Source: Clostridiales bacterium oral taxon 876 str. F0540 (GTDB lineage: Bacteria; Bacillota; Clostridia; Clostridiales; Clostridiaceae). From it: a stretch of 64,000 nucleotides of DNA. Within the stretch, counting starts at the first letter, position 1, and every line of letters starts with the position of its first letter. A program made the translations under genes and the position numbers. Location of the stretch: positions 79,687 through 143,686 of the forward strand of contig KE993477.1 of assembly GCA_000466585.1 (NCBI GenBank). Direction: 5' to 3'. Below, piece by piece: positions 8,740-15,215 of this stretch. The notes under the pieces were generated by a model. That model was not told the origin of the DNA, made no database searches, and was given only the letters and a program-made list of their open reading frames with translations.

Positions 8740-9528
8740 TTAAACTTCACCTGCATCCTCAGTAAAATCAACTCTAAGAAGTCTTGTGGTGCTTACATAA
8801 CCTGAGCTTTCAAGGGTTCTCTTACTGTTATGGTTGTAGTACCAGCAGCCTGCAAGAGGCTTTAAGCCTTTCTCTCTGCATATATCCATCAAGCTCATTA
8901 TAATACTTCTTCCAATACCCTTCTGACGATACTTTTCGCTTGTAAACATACCTGTGCATGCACAGCCTTTTATTATTCTGTTATCTACTATAATTCCAAG
9001 ACCTAAAAATTCACCATTTTCTCTTAGAATATAAAGCTGACCTTCGTTAATTCTTTCTTCATGCTTGTCAATAAAGTCCCCTGTTATTTTCTTAATCTCT
9101 TCTACATCCTCAAGAGTTGCTTTTTTTATAAATTCTCTTGTGTATTTAGGCACCCTAACAGCCTCCCCGCTCTCTTGAAAAAAGTAAGCCTGAAAATTAA
9201 CCTTTATATGATTATCAAGAGCTAAAGTTAAAAATAACTCATCACAAGTAGGAACAAAGGCATTTTTTATTCCATAACTTTTTATTACATCAGCAAATAT
9301 CTTCTGTCCATGTCTTAAGAATTCTCTAGTTATATAAAACTGTGTAAGAAGTGTTTTATTAAAAACCCCAAAATATCCGCAGTATACATCATGTACATAA
9401 ATAGAATATATTTCTGAGTTTAAAATATGCTCCTCTAAAAATTCATCGTAAATTCCAGAAAGACTAGCTAGATAAGAGCTGAAAGACTCCTTGTTTTCCT
9501 CAATATTTGACTTAATATATTTATACAT
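8740..9528 (-). CDS. GNAT-family N-acetyltransferase
   Basis: 262 residues from the ATG at 9528, which has SD GGTGGAGG 6 nt upstream and overlaps the rsgA stop (ATGTATAA); a longer frame from 9594 lacks an SD. The C-terminal half is a GNAT domain: motif A reads GMFTSEKYRQKGIGRSIIMSLM (R-Q-K-G-I-G acetyl-CoA loop) and the end has the CWYYNHNSKRTLESSGY segment typical of these enzymes. The N-terminal 120 residues are a separate, less conserved domain as in FR47-like acetyltransferases. Translational coupling to rsgA suggests the two act in one response. Substrate unknown. Confidence 0.85.
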   Translation of the reverse strand: MYKYIKSNIEENKESFSSYLASLSGIYDEFLEEHILNSEIYSIYVHDVYCGYFGVFNKTLLTQFYITREFLRHGQKIFADVIKSYGIKNAFVPTCDELFLTLALDNHIKVNFQAYFFQESGEAVRVPKYTREFIKKATLEDVEEIKKITGDFIDKHEERINEGQLYILRENGEFLGLGIIVDNRIIKGCACTGMFTSEKYRQKGIGRSIIMSLMDICREKGLKPLAGCWYYNHNSKRTLESSGYVSTTRLLRVDFTEDAGEV

Positions 9529-10603
9529 AGTAGCCTCCACCCTTTTTAAACTGTTTCTGTGACTTAGATATATTCTTCCAGCGTGCCTTTTCATTTGCTC
9601 TTATAGATGCGTTTTCTTTCATTTCCGCAAATCTTATTTCCTTTTTAAGCTTTATATAGCTCTCCCAGCGTGCCTTAGTAAGTTCTCCGCTTTGCAGCGC
9701 TGACTTTACCGCACAGCCTGGTTCGCTTCCATGGCTGCAGTCCCTAAACTTACATTTTTCAGCCAAAGCTTCAATATCACTAAAAGCTGTATCAAAACCA
9801 TCAGAGGCATTCCACATGCCAAGTTCTCTCATTCCGGGAGTATCAATAATCATAGTTCCATTTGAAAGCCTTATAAGCTGTCTATGGGTCGTTGTGTGAC
9901 GACCTTTACTGTCATCCTCTCTTATTCCGCTTACTTTCATAATTTCTTCCCCTGCAATAGCATTTACAAGACTGGACTTTCCTACGCCTGAGGAACCAAG
10001 AAATACTATAGTCATGGAAGGCTTTATAAATTCCTGTAATTGATCTATGCCTTCACCAGTTACTGAGCTTATTGGAATTATAGAAACGCCAAAAGCAATT
10101 TGCTCTATTTGCTCAACATATCCCTCATAATCCTCACACAAATCAGCTTTTGTAAGTATAATTACTGGAGTTCCACCGCTCTCCCAGGCAGCAGTTAAAT
10201 ATCTTTCTATTCTTTTGATGTTAAAGTCATGATTTAAAGACGTCATTATAAAAACATAATCAAAATTAGCAGCAACAAGTTGTTCTATCTGATTAAAAGA
10301 ATCAAGTCTCGAAAACTTGCTTTTTCTTTCAAATACATGATAAATAATATCTTCTCCATAAGGATTGTGCAGTGCAAGCACATAATCCCCTACTGCTGGA
10401 TAGGTACTTTGCAAAGCTTCATTATAGAATATGGAGCCCTTAAGTTTTGCGTTGCTTTCACCCTCGTTTGTAACAATTTTGTAGGTCTCTCTTTGTACCT
10501 CTATGACTCTTCCGGGTATTAAATTCTTTTCTTTAGAATTAAAATTACCTTCCTGAGCTTTATAAAAATCTGTATAACCATATTGTTCAATAATATTTTT
10601 CAT
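9521..10603 (-). CDS. rsgA: Ribosome small-subunit-dependent GTPase A (RsgA/YjeQ), long clostridial form
   Basis: 360 residues, SD GGAGG 6 nt before the ATG. Circularly permuted GTPase: N-terminal OB fold (about 28-95), then G4 TKAD (151-154), G1 P-loop GSSGVGKSS (203-211), switch region GRHTTTH (234-240) and G3 DTPG (254-257), then the zinc knuckle Cys284-Cys289-His291-Cys297. RsgA binds the 30S decoding centre and helps release RbfA during assembly. About 60 residues longer than Bacillus CpgA because of a 55-residue charged C-terminal tail. It sits outside the usual prpC-prkC-rsgA cluster and behind an elaborate leader, so it is probably a second copy with a conditional role (inference). 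Confidence 0.9.
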   Translation of the reverse strand: MKNIIEQYGYTDFYKAQEGNFNSKEKNLIPGRVIEVQRETYKIVTNEGESNAKLKGSIFYNEALQSTYPAVGDYVLALHNPYGEDIIYHVFERKSKFSRLDSFNQIEQLVAANFDYVFIMTSLNHDFNIKRIERYLTAAWESGGTPVIILTKADLCEDYEGYVEQIEQIAFGVSIIPISSVTGEGIDQLQEFIKPSMTIVFLGSSGVGKSSLVNAIAGEEIMKVSGIREDDSKGRHTTTHRQLIRLSNGTMIIDTPGMRELGMWNASDGFDTAFSDIEALAEKCKFRDCSHGSEPGCAVKSALQSGELTKARWESYIKLKKEIRFAEMKENASIRANEKARWKNISKSQKQFKKGGGYYV

Positions 10604-10630
10604 TCATTTCCTCCATTTATTAGGAACGCG

Positions 10631-10699
10631 GGGTAATTTAAACATTCTCATTCCCTGTCGCAAACTACCCGTTAAAGCCCATTTAGAGCTTTAACCTCC
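10631..10699 (-). promoter_or_regulatory. Leader module, copy A (upstream of rsgA)
   Basis: In the sense strand: GGAGG (10699-10695), hairpin 1 TTAAAGCTC-TAAAT-GGGCTTTAA (10694-10672; one G-U pair), then hairpin 2 GGGTAGTTT / AAATTACCC (10670-10662 with 10639-10631; one G-U pair). The ATG at 10682 in the hairpin 1 loop edge opens a 5-codon ORF M-G-F-N-G ending TAG at 10665. The wobble pairs work only in the sense RNA, which favours an RNA role. Related copies lie at 18244-18333 and 20080-20200. Confidence 0.6.
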
Positions 10700-10776
10700 A
10701 AATTTTCTTTTAATTTTCTTTTTTTAAATTTAAAAACCTCTACACTGCTTCTTTCTTTTATAACTACACTTTCCAT
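10672..10776 (-). CDS. Possible 34-residue leader peptide upstream of rsgA
   Basis: A complete ORF with a good SD (GAAAGGAG, 9 nt before the ATG) lies inside the rsgA leader. It is basic and ends EVKALNGL; the last eight codons coincide with hairpin 1 of leader copy A. The EVK-x-LNGL reading is retained in copies B and C, but because the nucleotides are conserved there as RNA this does not prove coding. A ribosome finishing this ORF would melt hairpin 1. It could be a regulatory leader peptide or a chance ORF. Confidence 0.45.
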   Translation of the reverse strand: MESVVIKERSSVEVFKFKKRKLKENLEVKALNGL

Positions 10777-10840
10777 AAAACATCTCTCCTTTCACTTGAA
10801 ATAGCATTGCTATTAAACATTAACTAATTAAAAATGAGCA

Positions 10841-10889
10841 TAAAAATACCGCATAAAGCAACCTTAAAGACAGGCTGTTTCTGCGGTAT
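10841..10889 (-). terminator. Second terminator hairpin in the rsgA leader
   Basis: Sense strand: ATACCGCA (10889-10882) pairs with TGCGGTAT (10853-10846), enclosing an inner helix AAACAGCC / GGTTGCTTT with a bulge, followed by TTTTTA. It lies upstream of the 34-codon ORF and rsgA, so it would act as a conditional terminator. Confidence 0.65.
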
Positions 10890-10906
10890 ATAGATTTCAA
10901 AGTAAA
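10887..10906 (-). repeat. 20-nt sequence identical to 35282-35301
   Basis: Sense strand TTTACTTTGAAATCTATATA, located directly before terminator 2 of the rsgA leader. The same 20 nt occur on the same strand in the leader of the 58-codon gene at 35055-35231. Its AGATTT/AAATCT parts can pair locally. Confidence 0.6.
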
Positions 10907-10975
10907 TCTTCTATTTGAACTTCACAAAAACCTGTAAAAACATCAGGATCTTTGCTTGTCAAATATAGATTTACT
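10901..10975 (-). promoter_or_regulatory. Long imperfect stem in the rsgA leader
   Basis: Nested complementary arms: AGTAAATCT (10975-10967) with AGATTTACT (10909-10901), TATTTGA (10965-10959) with TCAAATA (10918-10912), and CCTG (10947-10944) with CAGG (10934-10931). The 3' arm can alternatively pair with the adjacent AAATCT, so folding here could influence the terminator that follows. It does not match a riboswitch class I can name. Confidence 0.5.
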
Positions 10976-10986
10976 AAATGAAACTA

Positions 10987-11013
10987 TAAAAAACACGACC
11001 ATTCAGTCGTGTT
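10987..11013 (-). terminator. First attenuator-type terminator in the rsgA leader
   Basis: Perfect 8-bp stem AACACGAC / GTCGTGTT followed by a run of six T on the minus strand. An upstream segment at 11071-11064 repeats GTCGTGTT exactly, so it can pair with the AACACGAC arm and prevent the terminator: a classical antiterminator arrangement. Confidence 0.75.
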
Positions 11014-11124
11014 AATATGTCACATTATACACAGTATCTATGAAAGGTTATATAAGCTGCAAAAACACGACACAAATAAAAGTATACGCTTATCCCTAGG
11101 TCACATTTTTGCCCGTATTTAGTT

Positions 11125-11157
11125 TTAAGAAGCAATCACCTTTACATTTGCACTCAT
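11125..11157 (-). CDS. Possible 10-residue leader peptide (M-S-A-N-V-K-V-I-A-S)
   Basis: First ORF after the promoter at 11214-11242, with SD GAAAGGAAG about 10 nt before the ATG. It ends about 50 nt before the antiterminator copy of GTCGTGTT, the layout of leader peptides that sense ribosome stalling upstream of resistance genes. Too short to show coding statistics; called from position and SD alone. Confidence 0.45.
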   Translation of the reverse strand: MSANVKVIAS

Positions 11158-11213
11158 CAATACGCACTTCCTTTCATAAAAATATTTTAGCAATTTAAAA
11201 TATTTACATATTA

Positions 11214-11242
11214 ATAATATGCTGTCAGGATAAATTTGTCAA
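11214..11242 (-). promoter_or_regulatory. Sigma-A promoter of the rsgA leader transcript
   Basis: TTGACA (11242-11237), 17-bp spacer, TATTAT (11219-11214). The transcript would start near 11207, about 600 nt upstream of the rsgA start codon. Confidence 0.7.
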
Positions 11243-11327
11243 CTATTTAATAATAATTATCTAAAAATAGAAAAATAAATGCTATAATTGATTATAATAT
11301 ATGTAAATAGTATTGGAGGATATAACT

Positions 11328-11858
11328 ATGACTAATCAAAGAAAGTTTGTTTTATTTATAGCGGAAAGCTTAGATGGATATATAGCTACTAAAGATGACT
11401 CCTTGGAATGGCTTTTTAAGGTTGAAGGAGAAGGAGATAATGGTTATTCAGAGTTTTACGAGACCGTAGATACAATTTTAATGGGTAAAAGAACTTATGA
11501 CTGGATTATAGAAGCAGAAAAGGAGAACTTTCCTTATAAGAACAAAGAGTGCTATGTTTTCTCCAGAACTTCAAAGGGCAAAAATGAAAATGTTGAGTTT
11601 GTAAATGAAGATATAAAAGGTTTTGCAGATAAGCTTAAAAAAATGCCCGGGAAAAACATATGGGTTGTAGGCGGCGGCGACCTGCTTCACTATTTTATAA
11701 AGGAAAAGCTTGTTGATGAGTTTATAATTACAATAGCCCCTACATTAATAGGCAGCGGAATTTCTTTATTTAGGGAGATTGATTTTGAATATGAATTAGT
11801 ACTTAAAGACGTTAGACGTTTTAATCAGTTTGCAACACTTTATTATGAATTAAAATAA
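11328..11858 (+). CDS. Dihydrofolate reductase family protein (RibD C-terminal-like)
   Basis: 176 residues. The start is ATG 11328 with SD TTGGAGG 8 nt upstream; a TTG at 11313 lies in that SD. N-terminal FIAESLDGYIATKDDSLEWL, central DTILMGKRTYDWI and VVGGGDLLHYFIKEKLVDEFIITIAPTLIGSGISLF give the DHFR/RibD reductase pattern, with the GGG NADPH-binding turn. These small stand-alone versions (YyaP/YwjB type) have unassigned substrates. Divergent from the rsgA leader promoter; an extended -10 (TGCTATAAT, 11280-11288) precedes it. Likely first gene of a three-gene unit. Confidence 0.85.
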   Translation: MTNQRKFVLFIAESLDGYIATKDDSLEWLFKVEGEGDNGYSEFYETVDTILMGKRTYDWIIEAEKENFPYKNKECYVFSRTSKGKNENVEFVNEDIKGFADKLKKMPGKNIWVVGGGDLLHYFIKEKLVDEFIITIAPTLIGSGISLFREIDFEYELVLKDVRRFNQFATLYYELK

Positions 11859-11875
11859 TTAATGTGGAGGTTATA

Positions 11876-12445
11876 ATGAACAAATTACAAGAAATACTAG
11901 ATTTTAATAGTTCCTTTGTGGAAAACAAGGAGTATGATAAATACATAACATCGAAGCATCCTAATAAAAAGCTTGTAATCTTATCCTGCATGGATACTAG
12001 ATTGACAGAGCTTCTTCCGAAGGCTATGAATCTAAAAAACGGAGATGTGAAACTCATTAAAAATGCAGGGGCTTCAATAATGCATCCCTTTGGAAGTATT
12101 ATGAGAAGTATCGTTGTTGCCGTTTATGAATTTAAGGCTGATGAAGTTTTGGTTATTGGTCACCATGACTGCGGCATGAGCAGTTTAAATGTAGACAGCA
12201 CTATAGAAAAGGCAATGGAGAGAGGTATTTCAAAAGATGTTATAGCAACCTTAACTAATGCAGGCATTGATATAAAAAAATGGTTGCACGGCTTTGATTC
12301 TGTTGAAGAGTCTGTTAAGGAAAGTGTGAATCTAATAAAGAACCACCCTCTTATTCCAAAAAATATTAAAATTCACGGTTTGATTATTGATCCTGAAACA
12401 GGCAAGCTGGATGTTGTTGTTAATGGTTATGAAATAAGCCTATAG
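11876..12445 (+). CDS. Beta-class carbonic anhydrase-like protein
   Basis: 189 residues from ATG 11876 (SD GTGGAGG); a GTG at 11864 lies in the SD. The zinc ligands of beta carbonic anhydrases are visible: SCMDTR (Cys, with the Asp-Arg dyad) near residue 38 and GHHDCGM (His-x2-Cys) near residue 98. The enzyme would interconvert CO2 and bicarbonate in the cytosol. It belongs to the short bacterial type resembling Rv1284/YvdA rather than the longer plant-type. 17 bp from the DHFR-like gene and 16 bp from the next gene, so co-transcription is likely. Confidence 0.85.
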   Translation: MNKLQEILDFNSSFVENKEYDKYITSKHPNKKLVILSCMDTRLTELLPKAMNLKNGDVKLIKNAGASIMHPFGSIMRSIVVAVYEFKADEVLVIGHHDCGMSSLNVDSTIEKAMERGISKDVIATLTNAGIDIKKWLHGFDSVEESVKESVNLIKNHPLIPKNIKIHGLIIDPETGKLDVVVNGYEISL

Positions 12446-12461
12446 CGAAAGGAGAATTTAT

Positions 12462-12752
12462 ATGGGAAGACTAATTTTAGTACTTTTAGTAATATTTTTG
12501 ATTTTCTTCTCAATAACTTATTTATTTCACAGGCTTTTTAAAACAAAGCGATTTGTTAAATATCTACCATCGTTTCTTAGCTTAATAGGAGCAATAGTTA
12601 ATCTCATATTAGTTAGAACAACTCACAGAGAAGGCTTTAAAGATCTTGCATATTTTCTGATGAGCATGCTTTTATTTGCCGGCTTTATATCAGGACTTAT
12701 AAGTGCACTGTGGTTTGATTATATTTCAAAACGAGACACAGATAATAATTAA
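12462..12752 (+). CDS. Small membrane protein, unknown function
   Basis: 96 residues with three hydrophobic helices (about 3-24, 37-53 and 64-86), a basic patch HRLFKTKRFVK after the first helix and a charged C-terminus. SD GAAAGGAG 7 nt before the ATG, 16 bp after the carbonic-anhydrase-like gene. No family recognised; similar two- to four-helix proteins are common in clostridia. Last gene of the unit, followed by a strong palindrome. Confidence 0.7.
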   Translation: MGRLILVLLVIFLIFFSITYLFHRLFKTKRFVKYLPSFLSLIGAIVNLILVRTTHREGFKDLAYFLMSMLLFAGFISGLISALWFDYISKRDTDNN

Positions 12753-12788
12753 CTCATAATAAAAACTAAAAACACATGCTTTAACTGA

Positions 12789-12828
12789 AAAGGGGTAAAT
12801 ATATAAATATTTATATATTTACCCCTTT
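12789..12828. terminator. Bidirectional terminator, 40-nt perfect palindrome
   Basis: AAAGGGGTAAATATATAAAT and its exact complement, no unpaired loop needed; between the convergent small membrane protein gene and def. T-rich flanks on both sides. Confidence 0.8.
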
Positions 12829-12883
12829 CGTATTTCTGCGTTCTCAGCTCTTTCTGTCTAAATAATATTTTTAACCTATTATG

Positions 12884-13336
12884 CTACTCTATATATTCAG
12901 TAACAAAATCAGTAAATAAAATGCCTTCCAAATGATCTATTTCGTGGCAGAAGCACTTTGCTAAATCTCCCGTGCCTGTTATAATGATTTCCTCTCCATT
13001 TTCATTTAGTGCCTGAACTGTTACTTTTGCAGGTCTCTCTAACTTTCCCCATTTATTAGGAATACTCAAACACCCTTCAATAACTTCCTGATTTCCTTCC
13101 TCAGCAATTATCTTAGGATTTACTAATTTAATAATACCTTTACCCATATCAATTACAACTAGACGCTTTAATATACCTACCTGAGGGGCAGCTAATCCTC
13201 CCCCATTTTCTGTATTATACATTGTCTCTGCCATATCATCTAATATTTGTCTTATTTTATCGTCTACAACTTTAACTTCCTTACTCTTCTTTCTCAATAT
13301 TTCATCGTCATACAACCTAATTTGTCTTAACGCCAT
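12884..13336 (-). CDS. def: Peptide deformylase
   Basis: 150 residues. All three active-site motifs are intact: GGGLAAPQVG (motif 1, about 46-55), EGCLS (motif 2, zinc Cys) and HEIDHLEG (motif 3, HExxH zinc site). It removes the N-formyl group from nascent proteins using a bound metal. The short length without insertions fits the small type-I-like clostridial form. The start codon immediately follows the stop of the XRE regulator gene (TAAATG), so the two are translationally coupled. A regulator-linked def is not the usual housekeeping def-fmt arrangement, suggesting a second, conditional deformylase. Confidence 0.95.
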   Translation of the reverse strand: MALRQIRLYDDEILRKKSKEVKVVDDKIRQILDDMAETMYNTENGGGLAAPQVGILKRLVVIDMGKGIIKLVNPKIIAEEGNQEVIEGCLSIPNKWGKLERPAKVTVQALNENGEEIIITGTGDLAKCFCHEIDHLEGILFTDFVTEYIE

Positions 13337-13573
13337 TTAAACAACCCCTCTGCTTTGTTCTGCCCTTGATTTTCTTTCACTTTCTTCAAAAATGAAAACT
13401 TCCTCGATAGGACTATGAAATACCTTGGCAATATCATAAGCCAGCCAAATAGATGGTTCAAACTTTTCTGTTTCTATAGCATTAATCGCCTGCCTCGAAA
13501 CACCTACAAGCTGACCTAGCTGCTCTTGTGTTAAACCAAGATGTTCACGAAACTGTTTTATCTTATTTTTCAT
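13337..13573 (-). CDS. XRE/Cro-type helix-turn-helix regulator
   Basis: 78 residues, nearly all HTH: LGLTQEQLGQLVGVSRQAINAIETEKFEPSIWLAYDIAKVF (about 13-53), the common small clostridial XRE type with a short acidic-basic tail. SD AGGAGTG before the ATG. It is the first gene of a two-gene operon with def and sits behind a promoter containing three copies of a 9-bp motif, so autoregulation of the pair is likely (inference). Confidence 0.85.
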   Translation of the reverse strand: MKNKIKQFREHLGLTQEQLGQLVGVSRQAINAIETEKFEPSIWLAYDIAKVFHSPIEEVFIFEESERKSRAEQSRGVV

Positions 13574-13596
13574 TAAGTACCACTCCTGTAATGTTG

Positions 13597-13651
13597 ACCT
13601 TACATCACTAACATACCATTATCTTACATCCTTGTCAAGTCAACCTTACAT
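13597..13651 (-). promoter_or_regulatory. Promoter and candidate operator of the XRE-def operon
   Basis: TTGACA (13638-13633), 17-bp spacer, TATGTT (13615-13610). Three direct copies of ATGTAAG[G/A]T (sense strand) at 13651-13643, 13629-13621 and 13605-13597 lie upstream, within and downstream of the promoter, 22 and 24 bp apart, i.e. about two helical turns. GTTGAC and GTCAAC at the outer copies form an inverted pair. Confidence 0.6.
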
Positions 13652-13800
13652 GTTTAGTGACTTTAGTCCCTGTTTTTCAAGGACCTTTATCCCACAATTT
13701 GGTGACTATAGAATGCTTTTAAAATTAACAAAAATCATATATAATTAGTTTATCAGATTAAAGTAGCAAATCAAAAAAATAAATTTGAGGAGGGTTACAA

Positions 13801-15138
13801 ATGAAAATCAAAAAGAGTATCACAGCACTAATCGCACTTTTTATGATCGTTATCTTCAACACACAATTTGTTTTAGCTAAACCTAACAATTCGGCACCAT
13901 CAGCTCCGTCAGGTCTAACTACAGCAAATATTAGTACAAGCTCTATAACCTTGAAATGGTCTTCAGTAACCGGTGCTTCAGGATATTATGTGTATATGGC
14001 TACTACAAACGATAGCAACTATACTAAGATTGCAACCGTTACAAGTACAAGCTTTGTGAAATCATCGTTAACTGCTAACACTAAGTATTGGTTTTATGTT
14101 GCCGCTTATAATCGTTATGGTACTTCACTTAACTCTACACATATTTCAGCTGTAACGCTTCAAGCTCCGACTACCACAACTACCACTACTTCAACTAAAA
14201 AACAGATTTTAGGTTTTACAACTTATTACTATAGCGGAGATACTTCTTCCTATAACTCAATGACAGCCAATACTTCTTCTATAGATGAAATAGCTACTCA
14301 AACCTATACTACAGATAGTCTTGGAAATATATCAGGATTAGTTCCAACAAACCAATTAACTTATGCAAACAGCAATGGAATTAAAACCTATGCAATGCTT
14401 CAAAACAACTTTGATGGAAATATTGCTAAATCAGTACTTGAAAATCAGACAAACAGATTAAACTTAGAAAGCAATCTTCTAAATGCAATAAAAGCCAACG
14501 GCTATAAAGGTATAAATGTTGACCTTGAAGGGGTATTTTATTATGACAGAAGCTACTATACAACTTTTGTGCAAGAACTTTATAATAAACTAAAACCTCT
14601 AGGCTATTCAGTAACTCTTTCAGTTCCTGCAAAGACTTTCGATAGTACAACAAACAGCTGGAGCGGAGCATACGACTATGCAGCACTAGCAAGCTACTCT
14701 GATCAGATAGCTATAATGACCTATGATGAACACTATCCAGGCGGAACTGCAGGCCCGATTGCTTCTATCGGATGGGTGGAAAATGTAGTAAAATATGCAG
14801 TTACAGTAATACCAAGAGAAAAGATAATGCTTGGAGTTGCAGCTTACGGCTATGATTGGTCAACTAATGGTACAAAAGCCTATGGAATAAACGGCATATA
14901 TAATCTTGCCTCCACTAACAAAGCTTCCATTATGTGGGATGATGTATCTAAATCTCCTTACTTCAATTACACAGATGCCTCAGGAATAGCTCACTCAGTT
15001 TGGTTTGAGAATAATCAAAGTGCTAACTATAAACTTGATCTTGTTAATACCTATAACTTAAATGGTATTGCAATCTGGAGACTAGGTCTTGAGAATACCG
15101 ATTATTGGACAAGCATAAAAACAAAATTAAATAGATAG
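13801..15138 (+). CDS. Secreted glycoside hydrolase family 18 protein with fibronectin type III domain
   Basis: 445 residues. Sec signal peptide (basic MKIKKS, hydrophobic core, cleavage after FVLA near 26), one fibronectin type III domain (about 34-120), a Thr-rich linker, then a GH18 TIM barrel (about 137-445). The catalytic strand reads GINVDLEGV, with the acid Glu of the DxxDxE motif near residue 243; IMTYDEHYPGG and MLGVAAYGYDW are characteristic of YaaH/SleL-like GH18 proteins that act on peptidoglycan or chitin-like polymers. SD GAGGAGG. Likely acts at the cell wall or spore cortex; which substrate is not decidable here. Confidence 0.9.
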   Translation: MKIKKSITALIALFMIVIFNTQFVLAKPNNSAPSAPSGLTTANISTSSITLKWSSVTGASGYYVYMATTNDSNYTKIATVTSTSFVKSSLTANTKYWFYVAAYNRYGTSLNSTHISAVTLQAPTTTTTTTSTKKQILGFTTYYYSGDTSSYNSMTANTSSIDEIATQTYTTDSLGNISGLVPTNQLTYANSNGIKTYAMLQNNFDGNIAKSVLENQTNRLNLESNLLNAIKANGYKGINVDLEGVFYYDRSYYTTFVQELYNKLKPLGYSVTLSVPAKTFDSTTNSWSGAYDYAALASYSDQIAIMTYDEHYPGGTAGPIASIGWVENVVKYAVTVIPREKIMLGVAAYGYDWSTNGTKAYGINGIYNLASTNKASIMWDDVSKSPYFNYTDASGIAHSVWFENNQSANYKLDLVNTYNLNGIAIWRLGLENTDYWTSIKTKLNR

Positions 15139-15140
15139 AA

Positions 15141-15192
15141 AATCCCCTGAAAGAGTCAAAGTACCAATATAGCCTATCTCCTTCAGGGGATT
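15141..15192. terminator. Bidirectional terminator
   Basis: 11-bp stem AATCCCCTGAA / TTCAGGGGATT with a 30-nt loop, then T-rich sequence, between convergent genes. Confidence 0.75.
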
Positions 15193-15215
15193 CTTATTTT
15201 TATATTTTATTTCTA

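Noticed and set aside
10604..11242. T-box leader upstream of rsgA
   Set aside because: No AGGGTGGNACCGCG antiterminator signature, and the downstream gene is not tRNA or amino-acid related.
12789..12828. 40-nt perfect palindrome as an origin or attachment site
   Set aside because: It lies between convergent genes with T-rich tails, as expected for a bidirectional terminator.
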